NCBI GenBank assembly: GCA_032209605.1
Contig: JASFXZ010000018.1
Coordinates: 6,637,904 to 6,701,903, forward strand
From: Mactromeris polynyma
Taxonomy: Eukaryota > Mollusca > Bivalvia > Venerida > Mactridae
Reading direction: 5' to 3'
DNA: 64,000 nt
In this document: positions 14,201 through 24,903 of the stretch, in pieces
Layout of the letters: each line of letters starts with the position of its first letter
Numbering within the stretch: the stretch's first letter is position 1
The notes under the pieces: generated by a model
Databases searched by the model: none
The model's input: only the letters and a program-made list of their open reading frames with translations
Told to the model about the DNA's origin: nothing
Translations under genes and position numbers: made by a program

Positions 14201-15797
14201 GACGATTGCTTTGTTTCAAATTGTCAATCCACGCCAGTTGCCGTTCAACTTATTCCATTGATATAGATAAGTGAAGGTGTTTCAAGACAAGGTTGCTTTA
14301 GCTTTCGGAAATTTAAGCTAACACTCAAGATTTGAAGGAACCGAAGTCAATATAAATTGAGAATGATTATCAGCCTTACATATCCCGTTTTTATTAACAA
14401 CTAATTCCACAAATATGTATAATTTTGTTTTAATAAATATATCAGACTAAATTCGGAGTTGCATGCATAATTTCCTAATTGTAACATATTTAACTTTCAA
14501 TACACAACTAGAAATGTGTCCACAGAACACAGGTGCACCCACTTTATCCAATCCAAGGCCCATAACTCTAATATTCCTTGGTGGAGAGGGACGTTAAACC
14601 AGGTGCTCAACTTTATATGCTTATATTCATTCCTATAAAGTTTCAAATCCACTAAACCGACATCCCAGACTAGTCTAATGCTGAATCGGGCTACCAACAG
14701 TTGAGTTAAAGTTAGTCTTGGACAAATCTGTTTTTAAAGCAAACCAACATCACCAATTGTTCAGTTGTGTAAATCCCACAAACACATACATGTGATTATT
14801 AATTTTAGATTGTGGAGCTATCATTGTGTATGTTCATTAGTTACTAAATTTACCGATATTCTCGGACAACTAGCCTCCTATATTGGACAAGTCAGATTTA
14901 CATTTCCATTAGTCCAGGACAGGTGTCTTTGAAAAACATGTTTTCTACTGCGCTGCTGTAGGACCAATAGTTGAAGAGATATAATTGACACAGGTTAGGT
15001 GGAACAGACGGACGGACAAAGGTAAGTTGTGTGGGGGCACAAATATGAAGATCTCAGAATGAAGTATGATCTCAAAGATATATCACTGAACAAAAACATC
15101 TAAAGTCATTCCCCTCCACCTCAGATCATTGCAGGGAAGTTGTCATTGGCTTGTGGAAGAAAAACTAGTTCTGTAGTCCATCAATGAAATATGGTTTCAT
15201 CAGCAAACTGCCACATCATTGAACTGTCGTAGTTGTGGAAAAATGGTGATAACCATCAACAACTGACCAAATAAACCATATGACATGCAACGCTACAATT
15301 ATTCCTAAGAGTTAAGATGTGTCACTTAAGGAAATAGTGACATTTTTGTTTTATACTAATTTTGCCTCAGAAAGTCCTGATGTTGACTAAGTTCTAGGTA
15401 TTGCAGACATTCCTGCAAGGCACCATGGTAATGACAAAACATTCTAGGATTACAAGGAGTTGATGATGAGGGAGTAAAATTTAATGCTGTTTGAGGTTTC
15501 AGGGGAGAGGACAAAGGTCTAGTTTGGTGTGTACTTCTGGGATCTTATTGTACTTATTGATTTAACACAAACCATTTTATAGGTAATGTTTACTTACAAC
15601 AGTACTGTGAATGATTCACATTTGGTGAAGAACAACACCATGATTTACCTTAACCCTTCATGAGTCCCGGACCTCCAAAAGGTTACAACTGAACTATATG
15701 AGCCAAATTCAGGGCTCTTTCTCACCATTTTGGTAATGGGTCCAGGTCCGGTATGATTGGGAAAGTTGTTGCAACTGTCGAAATTTGGTATTATATA
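11244..15797. other. Non-coding sequence; one unexplained 146-codon minus-strand frame
   Basis: No gene supported. The minus strand carries an open frame at 12482-12042 (MHSSFTRVFPVRL...) with a hydrophobic middle, but no homology, start context or splice support. A 'tccacagaaca' repeat fragment lies at about 14505-14610. Confidence 0.3.
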
Positions 15798-15800
15798 TTA

Positions 15801-16517
15801 GGCCTAAATTAAAATTAGGTTTGTTTGCCCTTTACCGACCGACCCGAGATTTGGCCGCCGACTCAAACAATTTTATTGCAAAATTCGAATCTTTTTTTTT
15901 TTTTTTTTTAATTTTTTTTTTTTAATTTTTTTTTTTTTGGTTATAAACCCGACTTAACACCATTATGTCACACTACGATGTGTGCAGTTTGTTCTTCTTA
16001 GTTACAAAACAATGACTATTTTTGTTTCATTATGTTTGCCTTATGATAACTTCCTCTTGCTAGAAAAATTTTGGAACCCAAAGTTAGAAAAAAGTATGAC
16101 ACACAAATGGTCCTAGTTGCCCTTATAATATTTTCATCAACAATAAGTGAAGCCTCGTGCTCATACTCACTTAAACAGACGGGCTATATAAAGTATTAAA
16201 AATAAGTACACATAAAAGTGTCAATTTTGCTTTCATTTTACCAACATTAATTTTTTCCGAATTAATCTGAGCTTATGTTAACCAAGTTTTTGACAACCAC
16301 ATGTCATTTAATTGTATCTTTTTTAATATTTACAATTATTTTACTGTACACGCCCACCTAATGTACCACGTGCCGAAATTACTACGCACGAACAATACAT
16401 TTCGACTAAAACATATTAAAATTTCCACAATAAAATAAAATATTTTTCCTACCTACCTACCCACCTCTAAAATCTAGGGTCGGTAAAGGGCAAACAAAGA
16501 CTTTTTTAATTATGGCC
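15801..16517. mobile_element. Harbinger-like MITE with TTA target duplication
   Basis: Terminal inverted repeats of about 50 imperfect bases: the left end begins GGCCTAAATTAAAA and contains TTTGTTTGCCCTTTACCGAC; the right end is its complement, finishing TTAATTATGGCC. Both ends are flanked by TTA (15798-15800 and 16518-16520), the 3-bp duplication typical of PIF/Harbinger elements. The 717-bp interior has no transposase frame and includes a long poly-T tract (15893-15938). Confidence 0.75.
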
Positions 16518-16637
16518 TTAGGTAACATTATTGAACAAAATAATGACTTTTCTCAAAAACGTTTTTGTAAGTATTCTCCATGATAGCTTGATAATACTTT
16601 ATCAAAGGTAAATCTGTCTGTACTTCAAAGACTTATT

Positions 16638-16919
16638 TTGTTGTTGTTTGTTTGTTTGTTTCATCGGGTTTAATGCCGTTTCTCAAAGATATTTCATATA
16701 TATAGGGCGGCCGGTTCACCTTACCAGTTTTTCCTGGACTGAATTCTTACCAGTACTAACTTACCCTTCCACAAGGAGCCGGCAACTTCTCCACATGTGG
16801 AGGAAAATCGTCATTTTTGTCAAATTTTCATGGAAGGGTATGACCTGTCGCGACCGGGAATCGAATCCGGATCGCCGAGTTACAAGTCCAGCGCACTAAC
16901 CACTGGACCACGGCCGCGG
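16638..16919 (-). mobile_element. tRNA-derived SINE
   Basis: Read on the minus strand, the element starts GCGGCCGTGGTCCAGTGGTT (A-box-like) and continues through GGATTCGATTCCCG (B box), so it has an internal RNA polymerase III promoter from a tRNA. The body runs about 280 bases and ends in a simple tail of AAAC/AAC units. The tRNA part has lost a proper 3' half, so it is not a functional tRNA gene. Confidence 0.8.
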
Positions 16920-18062
16920 CTATATTTTGTTGTTGAGTACAAGGTTTTTCAAAGCATGATCGCTCACTTTTTATTGCTAACCTATTTATAATCCACGCTG
17001 AATTTCCAAGTTTAAGCCCTTTGCATTTTGGGAATTTTTCAGGTTTGGATTGAGAAAAAACACTAATTTCGATTGGGTCACTTAACCGGACACAACTTTG
17101 TAAGGAAAGAAAACCCTGCCTTACAACTTAATGATTTGCACTAGAACATTGTTTATGATGAACATAGAAATTTGCAGGCAATCTGCCTAAGAAACAACCG
17201 TATTAATGCACATAAAAAACATTCCAATAATTCTTAAATTGCAATTGCACTGAACAGAATAATGGAAATTCAATCAAATAAACTTGGTGAAACTATTAAA
17301 ACACAACTCATTACAAAACAAATGTAAATTGGCTGGCATAATATTGTCTAGACCCAGTATTTTCTAGATCAAGTTGGTTGTAGACAAATGGTGTTAAGCT
17401 CTCATAAAATCTCAAGAAAGAGAACACAATGCTGGAATCTGAGTCAATCACCCTTATTGCAATTAGCAGCTGTCAACTCACATCTTCTCTAAAAATAGGG
17501 ATAAAGCAGGGCTATTTTTTCTAAAAATAATTTGAAATAAATATTTTTAGTTAAACGCCTCAGATTTAAGAAAGTACGGTTAGTAGGGCTCTTTCAAGAA
17601 AAAGAAGGGCCCAAGTAAAAAAAGTAGGGAAATGTAGGAAAAGTAGCGCCCACTTCACATGAAGTTCATGTTGCATAAATATATGCAGTATGCTCCTTTA
17701 ATGTTTCGACTGAGTATTCTTCAAGGCTCATTTTCTACTAGATTTGAATTATGAGATCTAGGAGTTATTATTAAGTCCAAGTGCCGAGTTTGGCACACAA
17801 ACCCAATAATTACCATATATCATAATCACACAAAGGAAATGGACCAAAATGCAAATTTAGCATTAATTTGACATTATTTACATTTTCCCCAATCAAACAT
17901 TCACTATCAGACAAATAAAGCGTAAATTTTGTGATTTGAGATTTGATTGCTGAGTGCAAGTATATGTTATAATCCCTGGCACAGATGTCTTACATTCATT
18001 AACTTGTGTTTTATAACAGACTAAATTGATAAGCATAGAGTATGTATGATAGCATCGACCTG
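16920..18062. other. Non-coding sequence, no feature recognised
   Basis: AT-rich, with many stops in all frames; nothing beyond short A- and T-runs was seen. Confidence 0.4.
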
Positions 18063-18252
18063 CGTAACTTCATAGTGAATATATGCAGACCTGTGAAACA
18101 CGTAACTTCATAGTGAATATATGCAGACCTGTGAAACACGTAACTTCATAGTGAATATATGCAGACCTGTGAAACATGTAACTTCATAGTGAATATATGC
18201 AGACCTGTGAAATACGTAACTTCATAGTGAATATATGCAGACCTTTGAAACA
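18063..18252. repeat. Tandem repeat, 5 x 38 bp
   Basis: Five nearly identical 38-bp units beginning cgtaacttcatagtgaatat, spaced exactly 38 bases. The fourth starts with t and the fifth has 'ctttg' for 'ctgtg'. Confidence 0.95.
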
Positions 18253-18816
18253 CGGTAAAATATAAAAGCGTTCCATGATGTTCAGAATACCATCGATCTG
18301 TGAACAATTCCATTTGGATGAGACAAAGACAGCAAAACTAGTCTATGTGATAAAGAATAAGGAAGCAGATAGACTTGTTTCCCTATCCCACCTACCCCCT
18401 GCATGCTAGGGTGAACAAACTTCCAAGAATGACGAGAGCTACAAAAATTGACCTGCATCACAAAACTTACAATCATATGCACAGTTTATACATACAGCAA
18501 TTACATGAGGACATTAATTACCGACTACCAAACAAAGTTCCTAATAACAATAAACGACGAGCCTTTGGCAAGTTTTTACTGTTTTTTTGAAAACATGTGT
18601 AATTAATTCAGTAACTTATGAGCACAAATGTAATATTTTGTTTACGTCATGAACTGTAAATACACATTTAATCGGATAAAACTAAGTTTTTCCATCATAA
18701 TAGCGTAATAGCATAAGTCATCACTGTGAGGCAATGATTATGTCACACCACATGATATTGTACTAATCAACTAGAGATATCACATACTGCCATTACTGGT
18801 GTGCTGTATCAATTAT

Positions 18817-19835
18817 AACAAGAGGGCCATGATGGCCCTTATATCGCTCACCTGAATACACTGCCATTTTTTTTACCGAATCTTTTAAGAGGACAACTAG
18901 ACAATGCTTAACACCAAATATCAAAGCTCTAGACCTTATCGTTTTTGCAAAAGAAGATTTTCAAAGTTTTCACTTCTAAAATCTATTATTAGCTCCCGTG
19001 ACCTACTTATGAACAGACCAAAATTATCTATGTAACTTTGGAAGAGGACCACATAAGGATCATTCCTGTAAAGTTTGGTCAAAATCCATTCAGCGGTTTA
19101 AGAGGAGATGACGTTTATAGATACCACTATATACATATAGGAAACAAGGCCCGCCCCCTGAAGGCCATGTTTTTTGACAGATTTTAATGATTTATGCAAT
19201 CTTGTAAGAGGTCCACTAGACAATGCTAAAAACCAAATATCAAAGCTCTAGGCCTTATGGTTTGGGACAAGAAGATTGTCAAAGTTCACACTTTTAAAAT
19301 CTGTTTTTAGCTCCAGTGACCTACTTATGCAACAGACCGGAACCATTTAAATAACTTCGAAAGAGGACCACCTAAGGATCCTTCCTGTGAAGTGTGGTCA
19401 AAATCCATTGAGTGGTTTAGGAGGAGATACATGTTGTTTATAGTTTCCACTATATACATATAGGGAACACGGCCACGCCCCTGGCGGCCATGTTTTTGAC
19501 GGAACTTAATAATTTATGCAATCTTGAAAGAGGACCACTAGACAATGCTACACACTATATATCAAAGCTCTAGACCATAGGGTTTTGCACAAGAAGATTT
19601 TCAAAGTTTACACTTATAAAATCTATTTTAAGCTCCTGTGACCTTCTTATGCAGCAGACCGGAATGATTTATGCAACTTTGAAAGAGGTCCACCCAGAAT
19701 CATTCCTGTGAAGTTTGGACAAAATCCATTCAGTAGTATAGGAGGAGATGTTGTTTAAAGAAAATGTTGACGCACGATGACAGACATTCATCGATCCTAA
19801 AAGCTCACCTTGAGCACTTCATGCTCAGGTGAGCT
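18817..19835. mobile_element. Non-autonomous element with inverted ends and three internal ~320-bp repeats
   Basis: The left end has the palindrome gggccatgatggccc followed by gctcacctga (18846-18855); the right end has its complement tcaggtgagc (19825-19834). Inside are three diverged direct repeats, marked by aagagg(a/t)c(a/c)actagacaatgc at 18887, 19206 and 19528 (spacing 319 and 322), each with 'aatatcaaagctctag', 'gctcc(c/a/t)gtgacct' and 'gaagtttgg(t/a)caaaatccatt'. No open frame. Similar elements are abundant in bivalve genomes as I recall. Confidence 0.75.
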
Positions 19836-21298
19836 AATAAAAGTACATATTATCTTACAGGTTGTTTGATCAATACATGAACGGGGAATAAATTGGTTAG
19901 AATTTGGTTTAGAGGTACAAATATATATAAACAGTCATTTTACCAAAGGAAAATCAACTGAAACTGTCAAACAAATTGTATCTAAAGAAATTGATGAATC
20001 AAGTAATGTCACCATCAAACAAAATGAATGTTTATAAAGCAAAGGAAATCCCTTGTTGTATTAGTTGTTTTGTTTTTTCCATCCTCCTGCCAACATTTTT
20101 CCAGTAAGAATCATAGCAACAAAACATAAAAAAAACTCTCGCCTAAGCATCTACCATTACATTCTGGTATTAATAAATGACGCAGACTGTCTTGAAGTTT
20201 AGTATTACCTTTATTTCAGACTAAAGTTGTGAGTTCAGAGAAAATATCAAATTTTATAACTGTAATAAAAGGAATGATAAGGATAATAATTCCACAGGGA
20301 TTCTTAAGTTCAAAACTGTACAATTAAAACTTCGCTCTCCTGCGACATTTCTCCATGAAAGGCTTTTTTGCAGAATCTTAAACAAGCAGTTTTTATGGAC
20401 AGCTTCGAACAGAACAGCAGCTTCAAACAACAAAAAGAAGCTCAACGAAAATTTAACATAGGATTTACACTTTGAAACATTTGACATAATATGCAGAGAT
20501 CCCCAGATATAGTAACCAAAAAAATGTTTAAGTATGTTTAAATTATTTCCAACTGCCACGGAATTTCATCCAATACTTTCAGAAAAATAACATAGGAAAA
20601 TATTGAATGCATTTTCTGAGCGTTTGTCTTGCATGTGAAGCAAGACATGTCCCTTAAGCAAGTGATGACAGCCCCTGACATGACATGGACAGCCTTTGAC
20701 CATGACCTTTTTTGTGTCAAGATTCACTGGAATCCCGTGAATCGGTAAAAAGCCATGACTGAGACATGAAAGGTTTCAGACAGATAGACAGACAAACAAA
20801 CAAACAAACAGATCAAAATTTTCTGCCTCCCTTTGAGGCCGCAATATGTTTAACAGGAGATTATATACCGTATGTTACTTCATGAAAACACCATTTTACA
20901 ATATCAACACCACACAATATGATCATCAAAGAATTATAAGATGCTTGCAACAATTCACACTAGAAATGTGTCCATAGGACACAGATGCCCCCCCCCCCCA
21001 CACACACACTTCCAACCTTTGTCACAATAGCAAGGGCCCATAGTTGATAAACCAGGTATCAATATACCTACATACCATATTTTATCACTATATCAATTAT
21101 CATTTAATTTGAAGTAAAGATATTAAGTAAAACCCTTCTTTCTATTTTAGTAACAGTGACCTTGATCTTGACCTCAGGTGCATAACTTACATTTTTATGA
21201 AGGTATAACTGTATATCAAATATTTCTTGAGATAAGTGTTATAAATGCTTAATGCCATGCTCTATATATGGCTATATGCCTAATTTTAATTATGCGAA
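19836..21298. other. Non-coding sequence with repeat fragments
   Basis: Includes a repeat tail with 'gatagacagacaaacaaacaaac' type sequence near 20780 and a 'tccataggaca' family start followed by a poly-C run (about 20960-21010). No coding exon recognised. Confidence 0.35.
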
Positions 21299-21805
21299 GG
21301 GCCATAACTCTGCTGCTGGGCACAGCCTCAAACAAAACCCTAGATGCACAACTGCACATGCTGGTTAACATTCCTCTTAAGTTTCATGACTCTGGCTCAT
21401 GTATCTATCTCAATAGCAGTGACACAAGCTTCCATGCTTTATATGCATTTTTTAAGAAAGTCAAGGGCCATAACTCTATTCTAACTGAAAGCAGCAACAA
21501 GCTATACCCCAAGTTCACAACTTCACATGTTGGTTACATTCCTGCAAAGTAACTTGACTCTGGCTCCCATACTTTCTAGATTATGCACGATAAAAGATTG
21601 CAACGTCTTCATAACATATTTTCACGAAGTCAAGGACCGTAACTCTGCACTTACAGGGTATAGCCCCTTAAAAAATCCCATGTGCACATGCTAGTTAACA
21701 TTCCTGTAAGGTTTATTGACTCTGGCTCAGATACTTCTGGAGATAAGCACGGCACAAGATTGCGTGGCCTTCATAACATATTTTCCCTAAGTCAAGGACC
21801 ATAAC
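21299..21805. repeat. Degenerate tandem repeat of about 165 bp
   Basis: The marker gg(g/a)cc(a/g)taactct recurs at 21299, 21465, 21634 and 21796 (spacing 166, 169, 162), with 'gttaacattcct' and 'gactctggctc' at matching places. The open frame at 21268-21552 is caused by this repeat. It belongs to the 'gggccataactc' repeat type also seen at 28189-28600. Confidence 0.75.
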
Positions 21806-22444
21806 TCTGGTGACATTATAACAAACAAATACTTTACTATACTTTTACTTATATACCAGTATGAGAGAAAACACAATAACAACATATTCTGTAAGTCTTA
21901 ACCTCAGGGCCATCTTAACATACAATCAAGAAAAGATGTGGCTCACAAGAAATAATCCTAGAACTTCCATATTTGGTATTAACTCCGAGATTTGTAATAC
22001 CACTCTAAATTGGTATACTACAAACCTGTGTCATGGAATCTACAGTAAAACTTTATCCACGATATTTTCTCTTAAAGTAAGGAAAGTAATTAACTTTGAT
22101 GTAAAAATTATACAAAAACCAAGATCAATATCTAGTAAAAGAAATGAAAATTTTGTCTATTAAATAAGATTGACACAAACGAAACTGGTTTCAAGATGCA
22201 GGCTTTCAAACCTATATCTCCTAAACAATTTGCTGTTATTGGTAAGAGTTTAATTCAGTGATATTCTAGACTAGAATCATGAGGACATTTACTTCCTGAG
22301 TAGTAGTTAATCCTTGATCACCTTAAGAACTAGATCTGTCCGTAGGATATGGATGCCCATAGGCCATACAAAAAAGGACTATAACTCAAAGGACCGTAAC
22401 TCTTTCAAAAATTGGTGGATTCTAACTGAAATGCAAATTGATCT

Positions 22445-22596
22445 GCCCTGCGTTCAGTGAAGGTGTTTGTGGCTAAGGTTTCGTAACGTTTGCAATTTGG
22501 TTCCCGTGTGCAGTGTATGTGATACGGTGAGTCAGGGAAACAAAACAAAACAGTTTCGTAACATTCACAATTGTTAGCTGTAACTGAACGCAGGGC
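22445..22596. mobile_element. Short foldback element (152 bp)
   Basis: Perfect 14-bp inverted ends gccctgcgttcagt (22445-22458) and actgaacgcagggc (22583-22596). Inside, 'gtttcgtaacgtttgcaa' and 'gtttcgtaacattcacaa' are similar direct copies. It sits inside a 'tccgtaggata' repeat copy. No target duplication is clear. Confidence 0.6.
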
Positions 22597-23346
22597 TGTA
22601 TTGTATTATCCTATGATTTTATGTGCCCTTTATAAAATTGAATCCATCCATCAAATGGACAGGAAATTTGATGCCCCATCGCCTTTCTTCGATTGGCGGG
22701 GATCATAAAAACAAGCAAATATTTAGCCAACCAATTCAATCTATGGAGGCATATTGCAAAATATCTTGTCATTAAGACTTAGAAGTAAAACATGCAACTT
22801 ATTCTATCTATCAATTCAAGGGTTTGCTGCAGACCTACCATAGCTGCAACTCCACCCAAAGGATTATTGCGGCAGTTTCTTTACCTACACGACTTAAAAT
22901 AATTTTCGAATTACAAAAAATAAAAGACATCCTCAAAATTTACCATGTTATAATGTTGAAATCAGTTCATTTTACTTGAATCTTTACAATTTTCTGAGAA
23001 TAGGCAGAAAGTATTCCCCAAGAAGGATGTTACATAAACTTAAACTAGGCCAGAAGCGATCTTACGTAAATTTCGCCCGTAAATTTCACCAGTGTTTCAA
23101 ATTACCTAAGCAAGAACACAAGAACTTTTTTCAGGGAAAATCACAATTCGTGATCATTAAATTCACAACTAATGGATGTGCCTTTCTGTGAGATGGCAAA
23201 AACAGAACTAATTCAGCAAAATATGACTCGTATTTGCAGTGATTATGTTCCCTAAAAACATGCCTTAATTATAGATGGGTCTTGAATAATAACGTGTTAT
23301 AAACAAGTAAATATTCTACAAAGCCAGTAATTTATTTCTTTTGCAG

Positions 23347-23421
23347 AAATTGCCTTTTGACGAGCACAAAAAGCTATGGAATCGATTCAGACACAAACAC
23401 GCTGGAGATGAATGCATGTAA
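23347..23421 (+). CDS. Candidate terminal exon of an unidentified plus-strand gene
   Basis: A strong acceptor (ttatttcttttgcag) leads into KLPFDEHKKLWNRFRHKHAG then DECM and a TAA stop. A poly(A) signal AATAAA follows at 23515-23520, then a GT-rich stretch. The charged, aromatic composition is protein-like and the layout is that of a last exon. The protein is not recognised, and upstream exons are only guessed at (9262, 11079). Confidence 0.35.
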   Translation, partial: KLPFDEHKKLWNRFRHKHAGDECM

Positions 23422-24729
23422 ACACAGCAAATGCCTTGAAAAGTTAAACATTCCTAGCCTTATAAGGTAATAGCCGTTTTTTTATCTAAATCATTCTCTC
23501 ACAAACATGTCATAAATAAAATGCCAATCCGTGGATGTGTTGAATTGTTGTTTAAAAAGTGTTACCAAGGATACCAGTTTCTTTACAGCATTAAAAAGGA
23601 TTGAACATGCAAACACCAAATGTAGCTGAATAAAAACATCATACAAACAATCCAGCAATTTATATCAGGGGGGCGGGGTCAGGCTGTCCAGCTCCTTACA
23701 AGGCAGTGGATCTAAGTCAACCTTTGGAGTCCCTAGAGTTTTGCAATGTAATGCATTTTCTTGTTATGTAATACGCTGATTTTGGAAAAAAAATACAATG
23801 CCCTTGAATTTGCCACCCCCTATTAATCTAGGATTAGATGTTGACAACTTAAATTGCAAAAATCTAGGTGGGGGACCCCCCCCCCCCCCCCTCTGAATCT
23901 GCATAGAAACTGCTTTTTCTCAGTTGTGGCAACAAATCCTCGATACAAACAAAGCTGTCAGGGACATAAATGGTACATATTTGATATCTGGAAAACATAG
24001 GTAACCAATTGTGAATAACCACAAACAGCCATTGTGTTTGGTTTTACGTATATCATCTTACGTCACCCTGTGCTCTGTGTTATCTCCCACACCCTACCAC
24101 ATACCTAACATTAACAGACTATGGAGTAGATGAAATCTATAGAAATTGTAAGGTCCCATCTGGATGTTGTCAGTATTAATTCTGTAAGACTGAAGATATA
24201 CGCCCACCTATGTACTGCAGTGAACTTTACAAACTGTTAACTGCATCAATGAACTGGAAAGTGAAAGCTAGTTTAAACTAAAGCTATACCCCCCCTGCCC
24301 CGCAATACCACTTTGTCCGACATTTATTTTACAAAATCCAATACATATGCAAGTTATTGATTATTGTTATTGAACAAAATTATGTCACACACTGCAAATC
24401 ATCATATTAGATTACGTGTGTGAAGTTGCAACAAATCGTCCAAAAATTGTATAGTAGTTCGCTCCACAAGTCAGTGAGAAACTCCAAAATTTTGTTAACA
24501 ACAAACCAACCAACCGATAGACCATCCAACCAACAGAGGGACTCCAGTATACCCCCTTCAAACTGTGTTTGGGGAATAGAACAGTCAGTTGATGATCTTA
24601 TAAACCAGCAAGTTCATTTCATATCGCAGTACAATACACTTTGATTGCATATTGTGATATACCACTGTAAAGATGTATCGTGACCACCCTATGTTTCACT
24701 CACTAACTAAGGTGACAAGTCAGACTTAC

Positions 24730-24903
24730 CAGGCACACACAGAACATTAAACATCTTGATTAGAGCATACTTGGCGACTTCTTGCTTTGCTAGTTTTTTA
24801 CTTCTTCCAACCCCTTCGAACTTGGTCCCTTCTATTTCCAGACTGTATGTCCACATTTTATCAGGTCCCTCACCAAGGTCCGACACCAGATCATACACAA
24901 GAC
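24730..24903 (-). CDS. dsRNA-binding protein exon 4, dsRBM core and helix 2
   Basis: One hundred and seventy-four nt between 'attattacag' and 'cctg|gtaagt'. It encodes LVYDLVSDLGEGPDKMW, TYSLEIEGTKFEGVG and RSKKLAKQEVAKYAL, the three strands and second helix of the dsRBM. It ends in VLCVPG with the last codon split. Conserved F-x-G-x-G and KKLAK residues are present. Confidence 0.88.

Noticed and set aside
1..24729. Adenosine-deaminase (ADAR) catalytic exons for the minus-strand gene
   Set aside because: I looked for the zinc-site and inositol-phosphate-binding segments on the minus strand and saw none; the missing 3' exons are probably outside the window.
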